Assembly: GCA_030490835.1 (NCBI GenBank)
Contig: CM059971.1
Span: 38,922,012 to 38,986,011, forward strand
Length of the DNA: 64,000 bases
Direction: 5' to 3'
Source: Annona cherimola
Taxonomy: Eukaryota > Streptophyta > Magnoliopsida > Magnoliales > Annonaceae
In this document: piece after piece, positions 35,696 to 45,698 of the stretch
How the letters are laid out: each line of letters starts with the position of its first letter
Position numbering within the stretch: the first letter of the stretch is position 1
Made by a program: the position numbers and the translations under genes
Notes under the pieces: model-generated
Databases searched by the model: none
What the model was told of the DNA's origin: nothing
The model's input: only the letters and a program-made list of their open reading frames with translations

Positions 35696-36336
35696 CCATG
35701 AAAAATGGTTTAGATGCATAGACATCACCTTTGAAAAACCTCGAAATGGGGACATGCACAAAGTTTTATGGGTGTATTATAAAGAAGATTTCTATAAAAG
35801 GTGTCTTCCTATTGGTAGTTGATCACTTGATAAGTGTCTCCTACCGAATGGGCAAGGGATGCATTTAAATGATAAAATGATGCTTGCTTACTGAGTTTAT
35901 CACTCACGTTTTGTTTTTCCAACCTTAGACAGGTTAAAGGCTTGAGGAAAGGAGCAAAGCTAAAAGGTATTGGTAGGTTTGAAGAATGAATGAAGGAATG
36001 TATTGCTTATAATGAAATGGGATTGATTATATATGATGTAAATAGATAAGTGATTATGTATAAAATTTTATGTGAATTTTTATTCATGAATACATATGCT
36101 ACCTACAATATGAAAGCAAAGATACTTGTACGATAAATTTTATGATGGTACGGATGAGTCCACTATGAATGATGACAAGTATATGCTTATATAATGAAAG
36201 GAAAGAAAAAAAATTTTGACGAGATCAAATTAAGAACCTATCGCGTGATCAGCGTAATAATCCCGATCACATTTACCAATCGAAAATAGATCTTGAGGTA
36301 AGGTTGTGACACTCGGGTCAAGGGCGCCACAGGGGA

Positions 36337-36480
36337 GCAAGTTAGAAAGAATACAAAATCCAAGTCGATAGAACCAAGTCGACTCTGATTTTCTTAAGTC
36401 GACTTCACCGAACTCGACTCCACAGGGGCGAAGTCGACTTCGGTTAGGGCTAAGTCGACTCCGGCGTGTTGATTGGACTA
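36337..36480 (+). repeat. AAGTCGACT palindrome cluster downstream of Sirevirus pol
   Basis: At least four AAGTCGACT words within about 110 bases. Two (36395-36404 and 36432-36441) are the perfect 10-base palindrome AAGTCGACTT. The same word recurs in both Sirevirus LTRs in the window. Confidence 0.8.
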
Positions 36481-36483
36481 CCC

Positions 36484-36885
36484 CGTGCCGGCCCCCTTTC
36501 TTCTCCCTCTTCTCTTCTTCTTCTCTTCTTTCTCTCTTTTTATTCCTCATCTCTCTCTTGCGCCGACTGCTCTCGATTTCGCTCTGTTTTCCTGTATCTC
36601 CTTCTCTATCTCGATTTTTCTCTCTCTCTCTTCTTCCCAGTTTCTCCCTCTGTTTCCCCATCTCTCTCACTCTCGGTTTCACCCTCTTGCTTTGACTCTC
36701 TCTCTATTTCTCTCTCCTGCTCTCATTCTCTATCTATTTCTCTCTCTTGCTCTCATTCTCTCTCTGTTTCTCTCTCATTCTCAAGTGCCAGTTCTATTTC
36801 TCACTCTTTCTCTCTCTCTCTCTCTCAGCTCAGTCTCCCATTTCCTCTCCTTCTCATTCTCTCTCACAGATTCCTCACTAACAAC
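36484..36885 (+). repeat. Pyrimidine-rich tract with CTCT microsatellites
   Basis: About 400 bases dominated by CTCT, TTCTC and TCCC repeats, ending 40 bases before the accessory ORF. Overlapping ORFs of Ser/Leu/Phe are low complexity and not genes. It may be the pyrimidine-rich leader of the ORF's transcript. Confidence 0.8.
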
Positions 36886-36924
36886 ACTTCACTGAAATCC
36901 TTTCAGAAATCATCCCCCAAATCA

Positions 36925-38570
36925 ATGGCACCCAAAGCCATATCTAAACTCGTCAAACTACCAGTTTCAAGACCATCCCAATCGAACACGGGCGAGGGAT
37001 TGCCACAACGGCAACGGACGCCATCCAAATGGATCTGAGAGGAGACAACTGCATCCGCAGGGCGACAGGTACGATTTCGGGAAGGTAATCCCTCTACATC
37101 CGCTCCCCGATATGAGAATTTAACTGAGGATTCAAGCAGTAGAACAGAATTGGCTGGAAACAACAGAGGAACATCCATACAGAAAGGGCAGGTTCTAAAA
37201 ATGTCTACTAATTATTTTAGAACCGAACGGCAGCATAGTCGGCTCTATAGGCATTTTTATGAATGCAAGATTTTCGTTCCAAAGATCATTGATTTCAAAT
37301 TTTTGAGTGAATATGAATTTAGGATTGAAGAGCTTCTAGATTTTCAAGGATGGACCAGGTTGTTGAAAGCAGACGACAGGATATATCCTAATCTAACCAG
37401 ATTATTTTACTACTTATGGGATCAGGAATATCTCAATACTTATGTAAAGGGAGTTGAAATAAATCTGGGAATTGGAAGTGGAACTAGCAAGAGCAATGCC
37501 CTTAGTCAGATTGCGAATATTTTGGAGGTGCCTAAAGATAATGACCCAATCCAAGAAGGGTTGTCACTTACACAGATGTACAACCAACTTACCAACAGCA
37601 ACAAGTACCACCCTGGCATCAAATTTCTCCACTATATGGACTTGTCTCTTAGGCTACGGGTCCTCGACTACTGAATGCCCATTGCATATATCCAAAGGAT
37701 GGAGGCCGTAATCAGTTGAACCCGCAGGAAGCTGAGATTTTGTGGAAAGTGGCTAATCGGGTCAAAGTTAGTCTACCAAGGCTGTTGTTGGAAGCTCTAG
37801 CGCATAAAAAGGAGAATCCACGAGGTGTTCTGCCAAATGGGACGTAGATTACAAAGATCATGGCTTATTTTGGTGTCGATTTGAATGGGCAACCGTTTGA
37901 GGTCCTGAAGCCAACAAATGCCATCAATCGGGCCCTCCTGACCCGGATGAAAATCAATTTAGAAGAATTCAGGGCCGAGAGGATACACGAGATGATGGGA
38001 CACGTAGAACAGCCAGTAGCAGCTAGTGGTCATCCTGAGGGGGAGGAGTTACCACATCCTGAGCCGGGTCCATCTCTGCCTCTAGCTCCTGCAGCTCCCG
38101 CGTCACCCCAATCACACGGGTCCTTCTCTCCACGTGGTTCTCATATTCCAGACCTGCATCCCCGATCTCCTGATCGATCTGCTTCCTCTCACGCCATTAT
38201 GGAATATCTTAGACAGATGGAAGACCGGATCACCCAACAGCTAGTATCCATCCACACGACGATGATGGAGATGCATAGTCGCCAAGATCGACTGGATCAA
38301 GAGATAAGGACAATCAAGTACCGACTAGCCTCCGAAAGCATTCGTGGCCACCCTGTCTCGAGCCTTCCCGAGATTGATCCCTATTATGGAGAGTCCATGA
38401 GAGCTGAACCCACCGTTCAGGCTCCATCCTCTCCATTCTCATCGGCCTGCATTCGACCCATTCCACCTACTTATTCTCCCTCCTATCCAATCACAGCTTT
38501 CCAATTTCACAAATCTCGTTTCCTCTATCTTCTTTTTGATTCATTGACAAAAAGGGGGAGAGAGGTTTGA
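36925..38570 (+). pseudogene. Sirevirus accessory (env-position) ORF, transposon-protein-like domain
   Basis: ATG at 36925 (MAPKAISKLVKLPVSRPSQ) to the TGA at 38568-38570, about 548 codons, broken by stops at 37036 and about 37845 and a frameshift near 37650. The conserved domain (37230-37650) reads HFYECKIFVPKIIDF, FRIEELLDFQGWTRLLKA, YPNLTRLFYYLWDQEYLNTY and VKGVEINL, the same layout as the accessory ORF of the Athila-like element (GW, then P-x-L, then FY, then V-x-V). Then come NPQEAEILWKVANRVKVSLP and IMAYFGVDLNG, a Pro/Ser/Ala linker (38040-38160), a probable coiled coil (MEYLRQMEDRITQQLVSIH, 38200-38330), and a Pro/Ser-rich tail. It sits between pol and the purine tracts, the env-like position of Sireviruses, but I see no clear membrane segment. 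Function unknown. Confidence 0.78.
38549..38565 (+). other. Upstream Sirevirus-type polypurine tract
   Basis: AAAAAGGGGGAGAGAGG overlapping the end of the accessory ORF. Sireviruses are known for multiple purine tracts before the 3' LTR. Confidence 0.75.
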
Positions 38571-38949
38571 GAGGGTTGAGTTAGGTTCTAGGTTGTCTTA
38601 GATTGGTTTTGTTGGGTTTGGGTAGCATGTATCATATAGGTCATTTTTTTAAAATCATATTGTATGCAATGATTGAATATATGACATGAATTTTTTTTCT
38701 ATTGGACAAACTATTGTGTTGAAATGCAATGTTGAATGATTGTATGACAATGGATATGTACTTGCCATGAACTTGTTTGAGAATGAAATATTTTTGCTTC
38801 ATTTGTACAAATTGTTAAAATGGAATGCAATGATATGCAATTCTTATGAAAACAAAACAACATGACTATTCTAAATGCCAAAACAAAATATGGCATATCC
38901 TTTATGAAAGAAAATAAAAGGTATACCTTAAATTGGTTTTGTCAATCAT
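38571..38949 (+). other. Noncoding region between Sirevirus purine tracts
   Basis: AT-rich with frequent ATGCAATG-like words. No genes seen. Confidence 0.7.
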
Positions 38950-38963
38950 CAAAAAGGGAAGAT
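38950..38963 (+). other. Main Sirevirus polypurine tract
   Basis: CAAAAAGGGAAGAT within the familiar CATCAAAAAGGG...GATTGTTGG context, immediately before the LTR start TGTTGG. Confidence 0.88.
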
Positions 38964-39975
38964 TGTTGGAATTCAAGGCAAATTAAGCACAATCCATGTT
39001 TTGATGATTAACAACTCAATTTGAGAATTAATTAGGTACTAATGAGTTTACTAAAAGTTTTCAAAGGTGAAAAACTCAAGTTTCAAAAGATAGTAGACCA
39101 AGTCACAGTCCCAAGTTGACTCAGCCATCGACTTAGGTGAAGTCGATTCCCAAGTCGATTCCAGAATCGACTTCAAATGCAATAAATGTTCCAGAGTTGA
39201 AATTGGGACTCGGAGACAGGTGAAGTCATAGTCGAAGTCGACTCCACTTGCGACTTAGGTGAAGTTGTAGACCCAAGTCGACTCCAGATTGCAACTCAGG
39301 TACAGCCATACAGAAGACTTCGAATCCTCAGAGTCAAGTCGCATTCCCAAGTCGACTCCACAATGCAACTTAGGTGAAGTCGAACCTTCCACTCTCTTGC
39401 ATTTAAGTTGATCTACAACAAGTTTAAGTGAAGAATTGTGTTTCAAGCTGTTGAAAGCTGCGTTGCTGAATCTCCTACTCTCTCTACAAGTTCTTCTACG
39501 CGCTACAAGCTACCAACATGAATCTTTAAAGTGTAGTTATTTCTTTTGTTGATTATCTGTGTTTGCCACTTAGTTTGATATTGGAAATCGAAACCAAGTG
39601 AAGGCAAAGTAGTGTTGTGATTGGAGTGAGACTCGTCACCTACTTGTGTTGTATTTGTATAAGCCCCCTAGAGATGGAATCTAGAAGAGAGTTGTTGCTC
39701 TAGTTGTATTCAAATCCAATAGTGGAACCCAAGTCACAACGGGTGTGAGCTTGGAAGAGTGGAGTAGGAAAAGTTGTCCGAACCACTGTAAACCTTTGTC
39801 TCTTGGTGTGGCTTGAATATTTGTGTTTTATTACTTTATTTCTCTCCATATTTCTATTTGTTTCATTAAGGGGATTAACTTCAAAACGGGGGAAATTTCT
39901 GTTTAAGCAAAGAATTTTGAAATACCCAATTCACCCCTTCCCTCTTGAGTAATTGCCATAAACTCGGGACCAACA
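38964..39975 (+). mobile_element. Sirevirus 3' LTR, 1012 bp
   Basis: TGTTGGAATT to GGGACCAACA, with perfect 6-base terminal inversion (TGTTGG/CCAACA). Contains AAGTCGACT palindromes (39090-39400), a single TAAGCCCCCTAGAG unit near 39660 that is triplicated in the Sirevirus LTR at the right edge, and the conserved CAATTCACCCC..CCTCTTG block near its end. The right flank CCTCG (39976) is pararetroviral sequence, so this Sirevirus inserted into the virus copy; its 5' LTR is not in the window. Confidence 0.93.
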
Positions 39976-41557
39976 CCTCGGCTATCCCACAGAGTTATAA
40001 CTTTGTATTTTATGTAGATAAATTTATTCTTAATCTAGATAAATAAGATATTGAAATTATAAAATCAAAACAACTCCCTTATCAAATCTCATCCGGAGAA
40101 AAGGGAGAAAAAACTATTCAAGTGATCACCACTTTATTACGTAGAAAATATTTTCCTAAAGATGAATGGTTTATATCTTATGCCCCTAGAAAAGATATTA
40201 ATTACTATGAAAGAATCATTTGCAGACTTATTCCATTTCTATAGAACATGTGACTAAACCACCAAAGGATGACTGAATTTTATACTCAAAATTACATATT
40301 AAAAGAATTATTCATTTAGAACAATGGTTTTCTCATAACCCCAATACACTATTCTCTTTTCCTGAGCCAGTTACTATTGCCGAAAGATCTAAGTTTAGAC
40401 CAACTATGATGAAATATAATTATTGAGACTATCAGGAGGCTTAGTAAAAAAATATTTTTCAAACAGAATTATTTCTTTTCTCACTCATGGTGGGTTAGAT
40501 TTATCTTAGAAAATCCAAACCAACCAATTCTAAATTGGTTTCTAGATAAATTTTGGGACTTATGAGGTTTCAATCCAGATATTATACTAGAAGATTTATT
40601 AAAAGTTCTCCCTCTTGAGATCTTATCTGATAACGTATTTGCCTTAATAAAATTTATAATAGAAGAAAATATCCCTTGGATTATTAGATGGGACTTTTCA
40701 TTTTATACTAAGCCTACCACTCAACCCTATATAACTTATTCTTCATATACAAAATGGTGGCCAAAATTCTCCTATGAAGATGTTGTTGGCAAAGGAGATA
40801 TATAAGACAACAAAAGGAAAAATTCAAAGTCGAATCCATTTTACAAATGCTAGGTCCGAAGCCACCAAAGACGCCCTCAAGATAGCCCTATCTCTTATTA
40901 AAGAAGATTTTTCAAACTATCAGAACAAGAACAACAGGAAAAAGCCTTTGAACTATTATTCTACAGCCAAGTCGACTCAGACTAAATGGATGTCTCGTCA
41001 TAATCTCTCTCTAATTGACAAGACTCCATTATCAAAAAGAAAGGCGAATCTTACTATTCAAGCAACTTTATTACTATTTCCAGATTCTGAAAGACAAAAG
41101 AACTATTCAGATATGCTAAACCAGATGCTTTATTAAAGATGTCTCTCATCGGGCAGCTCAACTCCATCCATATCTAGGACACGACAGCTAATTGAGAAGA
41201 CAGCGGAATTATACTCGCATCAAGTCCGCTCCGGACCTCAACCATTGTAAAATCCGTCCTCTATAAATAAGTGTGCTGAGTATTGTAAGGGCATCGAAGA
41301 GTCTTCGAGTCTTCTAAGTCTTTAAGAGTGTTTCAATATTTGCAAGAGTGTTAGCGTTGAGTAGTTCTCGAGAGCTCTCTTCATCTCTTATAAGCTTGAT
41401 GTCAATCTCTATGTAAGTTTTCCCAGCTTTATGTCTAATGTTCCTTTCTCTTATAGTGAATGGTTAGAATATAATATTTTTAGATTATTATTATGGCATG
41501 TTGATTATTTGATAAATCATAACGAAATTCTGTTAAAATAAAAACCCAATTGCCAGA
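39976..41557 (+). repeat. Left arm of a 1.6-kb inverted repeat of pararetrovirus sequence
   Basis: Reverse complement of 41854-43452 throughout, with scattered substitutions and small indels (for example about 14 bases missing near 40784). It holds the pararetroviral region after RNase H, the promoter, and the first bases of the first ORF, in plus orientation. The coding part is full of stops. Its longest open stretch is 40774-41136, which belongs to the C-terminal region of the polyprotein in a shifted frame and is not a separate gene. Confidence 0.93.
41262..41269 (+). promoter_or_regulatory. Pararetroviral TATA box, left arm
   Basis: TATAAATA within CCTCTATAAATAAGTG, the expected core promoter of a caulimovirid pregenomic RNA. 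Here it points rightwards toward the spacer. Confidence 0.7.
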
Positions 41558-41853
41558 TTGAATAAATAATAAATTTGTTCTTCTATTTTGTTAATTACAA
41601 ATTGAACTATTTTTAATGCTTGAACAGTTTCTCTATAAGTAATATAATCATGAGGATGGCGAGTATAATCATATTGTGAAATAATATAACATAACAGAAT
41701 TTGTTCTTATTTTAAATCTTTTAATCTTTTACTCAAATGTCTAATCTGAAATGGGAAAAACATAATTATTTTTCATCAGAAATATATCCACATTCTAATT
41801 CTACACAGAATAAAGTTTTGCAGATAATAATATGTGTAATACGATTTGAGTGT
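41558..41853 (-). pseudogene. Spacer of the inverted repeat: start of the pararetrovirus first ORF
   Basis: Unique loop of 296 bp. On the minus strand it continues the coding-like sequence that starts with an ATG near 41980 in the right arm. It reads into YDYTRHPHDYITYRETVQAL and KIVQFVINKIEEQIYYLF. Two or three stops interrupt it. This is probably the N-terminal half of the small first ORF; the C-terminal end of such an ORF lies at 52203-52328. Confidence 0.6.
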
Positions 41854-43452
41854 TCTGGCAATTGGGTTTTTATTTTAAACAGAATTTCATTATGATTTAT
41901 CAAATAATCAACATGTCATAATAACAATCTAAAAATATTATATTCTAACCATTCATTATAAGAGAAAGGAACTTCAGACATAATAGCTGGGAAAACTTAC
42001 ATAGAGATTGACATCAAGCTTACAGGAGATAAAGAGAGCTCATGAGAACTACTCAACACTAACACTCTTGCAAATATTGAAATACTCTTAAAGACTTAGA
42101 AGGCTCGAAGACTCTTCGATGCCCTTACAATACTCAAGACACTTATTTATAGAGTACAGATTTTACAATGGTTGAAGTCCAAAGCGGACTTGAAGCGAGT
42201 ATAATTCCGCTGTCTTCTCAATTGGGCGTCGTGTCCTAGATATGGATGGAGTCGAGCGGGCCGATGAGAGACATCTTTAATAAAGCATCTACTTTAGCAT
42301 CTCTAAATAGTTCTTTTGTCCTTCAGAATCTAGAAATAGTATTAAAGTTGCTTGAATAGTAAGATTCACCTTTCTTTTTTATAATGGAGACTCGTCAATT
42401 GGAGAGAGATTGTGATGAGATATCCATTTGGTCTGAGTCAACTCGGCTGTAGAATAATTGCTCAAAGGCTTTTGCCTGCTGTTCTTGTTCTAATAAATTT
42501 GAAAAATCTTCTTTAATAAGAGATAGGACTATCTTCAGGGCGTCTTTGGTGGCTTCGGACCTAGCTGGCATTTGTAAAATGGATTCGACTTTGAATTTTT
42601 CCTTTTGTTGTCTTATATATCTCCTTTGCCAATGGCATCTATCAACAATATCTTCATAAGAGAATTTTGTCTACCATTTTGTATATGAAGAATAAGTTAT
42701 ATAGGGTTGAGTGGTGGCTTAGTATAAAATGAAAAGTCCCATTTAATAATCCAAGGGATATTTTCTTCTATTATAAATTTTATTAAGGCAAATATGTTAT
42801 CAGATAAGATCTCAAGAGGGAGAACTTTCAATAAATCTTTTGCTATAATATATGGGTTGAAACCCCATAAGTCCTAAAATTTATCTAGAAACCAATTTGG
42901 AATTGGTTGGTTTGGATTTTCTAAGATAAATCTAACCCACCATGAGTGAGAAAAGAAATAATTCTGTCTGAAAAATATTTTTTGCCAAGCCTCCTAATAG
43001 TCCCAATAATTATATTTCATCATAGTTGGTCTAAACTTAGATCTTTCGGCAATAGTAACTGGCTCAGGAAAAGAGAATAGTGTATTGGGGTTATGAGAAA
43101 ACCATTGTTCTAAAGGAATAATTCTTTTAATATGTAATTTTGAGTATAAAATTCAGTCATCCTTTGGTCGTTTAGTCACATGTTCTGTAGAAATGGAATA
43201 AGTTTATAAAAGGATTCTTTCATAATAATTAATATTTTTCCAGGGGCATAAGATATAAACCATTCATCTTTAGAAAAATATTTTGTACATAATAAAGTGG
43301 TGATCTCTTGAATAGTTTTTTCTCCCTTTTCTCCGGATGAGATTTGATAAGGGAGTTGTTTTGATTTTATAATTTCAATATCTTGTTTATCTAGATTAAG
43401 AATAAATTTATCTGCATAAAATACAAAGTTATAAGTCTGTGGGATAGCGAGG
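41854..43452 (-). repeat. Right arm of the inverted repeat: end of polyprotein and promoter
   Basis: Continuous with the minus-strand polyprotein at 43453 onward, so this is the original orientation. Going left it holds a C-terminal region after RNase H (43450-42400; conserved-looking FISYAPGK, FRPTMMKYNYWDY, HSWWVRFILENPNQP, all broken by stops), an intergenic region with the promoter, and the start of the first ORF near 41980. Confidence 0.93.
42144..42151 (-). promoter_or_regulatory. Pararetroviral TATA box, right arm
   Basis: Minus-strand TATAAATA in ACTCTATAAATAAGTG. It points leftwards, convergent with the left-arm box 880 bases away. Confidence 0.7.
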
Positions 43453-45698
43453 ATGATGTTGTATCCCTTGGGCTCTTGGGAGGAGCAGTTGGCTGTGACA
43501 ACTGAAGGCTTTCCCTACAAGAATTCTCTAGACAAATAATCAAGAAGTGGATTATTTTTTCCTTTAATATATTCTATTTGGAAGTAGAAGGGAGATAAAA
43601 TAGCTTGCCATCGAGCAAACATGTGTTTTGATGCAAAATGTTTGACATCCTTTTGAATAATATCTTTAGGTACTTGACAATCTATCCTTAATAAAAATTC
43701 TTTATTTAATAAATCTCCTTAAAATTTAACAATCAATAAAACAATAGATAGCATTTCCTTTTAATTGTTGGATATTTTTGCCTTGTCTCATTCAATAATC
43801 CAAAAGTATATCTAACCAAATATTCTTTATTTTGGTCTTTTTGTTTTAATATACCTCCATATCCTATATCAAATGCGTCAGTTTCAACAATTTTGAATAA
43901 ATATGGATTAGCTAAATGCAAACATGGCAAATATTTAACTTTATTTTAATATTTTGTACTGTTTTAGTATGCTCATTTGTCCACGGAGGTAGATTTTTCT
44001 TTAATCTTTGTAATAATAATTTTCAATCCTGGGCTACCTTTTCATAAAATTCTGCAATATAATTTAAACATCCTAAAAATCTTTGTAATTATTTTTTATC
44101 CTTTATTTCATCAGTGAATTTCTTGACAAAAATTATAGCTCTATTTATAGGCTGGATAGTATTGTTCTTTATATTAAATCCTAAAAAAGATATTTCTATT
44201 TGGCATAATTTTATCTTTCTTTCAGATAAAACTAGCCTGTTACGATGAATTATATTTTTGAAAGTTTTTAAATATTTCCAATGTTGTTGAATAGAGTTTG
44301 AATATAGCAGTATATCATCAATATGAACTCCAAATAAGGATTAAATGCATCATTCACTATATTTTGAAATTCAAATGGTGCATTTTTTAATCCAAAGGGC
44401 ATAACATTCCATTCATAATGTCCAAAGGGTATAGTAAACATTGTTTTATATTTATCTTCTTCTGCTATTTGAATTTGCCAATATCCTGACTTTAAATCAA
44501 ATTTTAAAAATATTTTTGCTTTTATAATCCTTTGTAACAAATCTTTTTTATTTGGAAGAGGATATCTTATCTATTTGATAACTTTGTTTAGCGGTTTATA
44601 ATTTATTACTAGGCACAGAGCTCCTCTTTCTATTTCTGCTGCATTATTGACATAAAAGGCAGAGCAACTTCATGGCAACTTACTTGGTCTTATTAATTTT
44701 TTATCTAATAAAGTCTGAATTTTTTATTTGTAATATTTTAATAATTCTAAATTCATTTGTCTAGGCCTTGCTTTAGTTGGGATTTTATCTTTATTAAATT
44801 CTTCTATATATGGTAGTTTGACTATATCTTTCTTTCTATTCCAAAATGCATTAGGAAGTTCAGAACATACTTCTATGGTTAATTTTTTACAAAAAGCTTC
44901 TATAGATATTTTAAGTGGCCCTTGTATTTATCGTTTAATATGCTTAATAGTATTTTGTTCTTTTAAATAACATAAAAAATTCTTTTTATATAATAGAGTT
45001 TCTTTTAATTCTGCTAATAGTAACACTTCTGGAGGTTTTATGAATGAAAATATAATCTCTCTATTTTGAATTGTGGTACGTATTCCTTCATTTGTTACAG
45101 TGAAAAGTTTAATCATTTGCAAAAATGGGGTTCCTAGAATAATTTTTTGTTGCATATTTTTAATTAATATAAATGGGGTTTGAAAACATATGTTTTTATT
45201 ACAAATATGGGCTTTCGATAATTTATATTTAACAATCATATATGTGCCATCAACTGTAGCTATAGACGAGTTTGTCGTTACAAAATATTTATGAGGTATT
45301 ATTCCTTCTTTATATAGTTTAAATCTGCACCCGAATCTATTAAGGCTATTAATTCTATGGAAAAATCTTCAGGATAATCTATAATTTTTAAAGTAATTTT
45401 TTAATACCATTTTTTGGATATAATTTTCTGAGTTTGTTGATATAAAGTATGGAGTGATGATTCTAGATGGTCTAAGTTCTTTTCTATTTAGATGTTGCTC
45501 AAATTCTTCTTGGGTTTGTTCTTCATGTGTCTCATTTTCAATTAAGTTCTGTAATTCTAAAATTTGAATTCTATTTTTTAGTTCAGAGATTTTTGCTTTC
45601 ATTTTCTTTATTTCTTGATATAGTTCAGGAATAATTTGTGGCTTAGGTGCTCCTTTTAAATATTACTCTTGACATTTTATAATGTTGAATAATGAGGT
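43453..45698 (-). pseudogene. Pararetrovirus polyprotein: protease, RT and RNase H (Caulimoviridae)
   Basis: Replicative part of an endogenous pararetrovirus. From right to left: a coiled-coil-like charged segment (45369-45650, ISELKNRIQILELQNLIEN), an aspartic protease with DSGAD at 45323-45337 and IILGTPFLQ near 45140, then RT with KARPRQMN (44770), RGALCLVINYKPLNKV (44600), FDLKSGYWQIQI (44470) and MPFGLKNAPFEFQ (44380). The IDD catalytic residues are present near 44310, but a frameshift lies just before them. RNase H begins ETDAFDIGYGGIL (about 43870) and continues with frameshifts to about 43500. Stops and shifts make it inactive. The order protease-RT-RNase H with no integrase, plus the primer site at 52181, marks Caulimoviridae; I cannot fix the genus. 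Interrupted on the right by solo LTR E. Confidence 0.9.

Larger units (their letters stand above)
32949..36331 (+). mobile_element. Solo LTR D, 3383 bp, inside the Sirevirus
   Basis: Ends are TGTGAAACCC and GGGCGCCACA, flanked by an exact GGGGA duplication (32944-32948 and 36332-36336). Same superfamily as A-C and E-G. It inserted in the plus direction about 20 bases after the Sirevirus pol stop, in a G-rich purine run. It contains two 38-base paired motifs (33255-33292 and 33416-33453), a 75-bp tandem duplication (34766-34909) and six hairpin units (35389-35695). ORFs inside match nothing known to me. Confidence 0.93.

Noticed and set aside
36466..37038. 190-codon Ser/Leu/Phe-rich ORF overlapping the Sirevirus accessory ORF start
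   Set aside because: Its first two thirds are CTCT microsatellite; only the part from 36925 is coding-like.
40774..41136. 120-codon ORF as a separate gene
   Set aside because: It belongs to the viral C-terminal region in the left arm; the equivalent right-arm frame is different, and both are broken.
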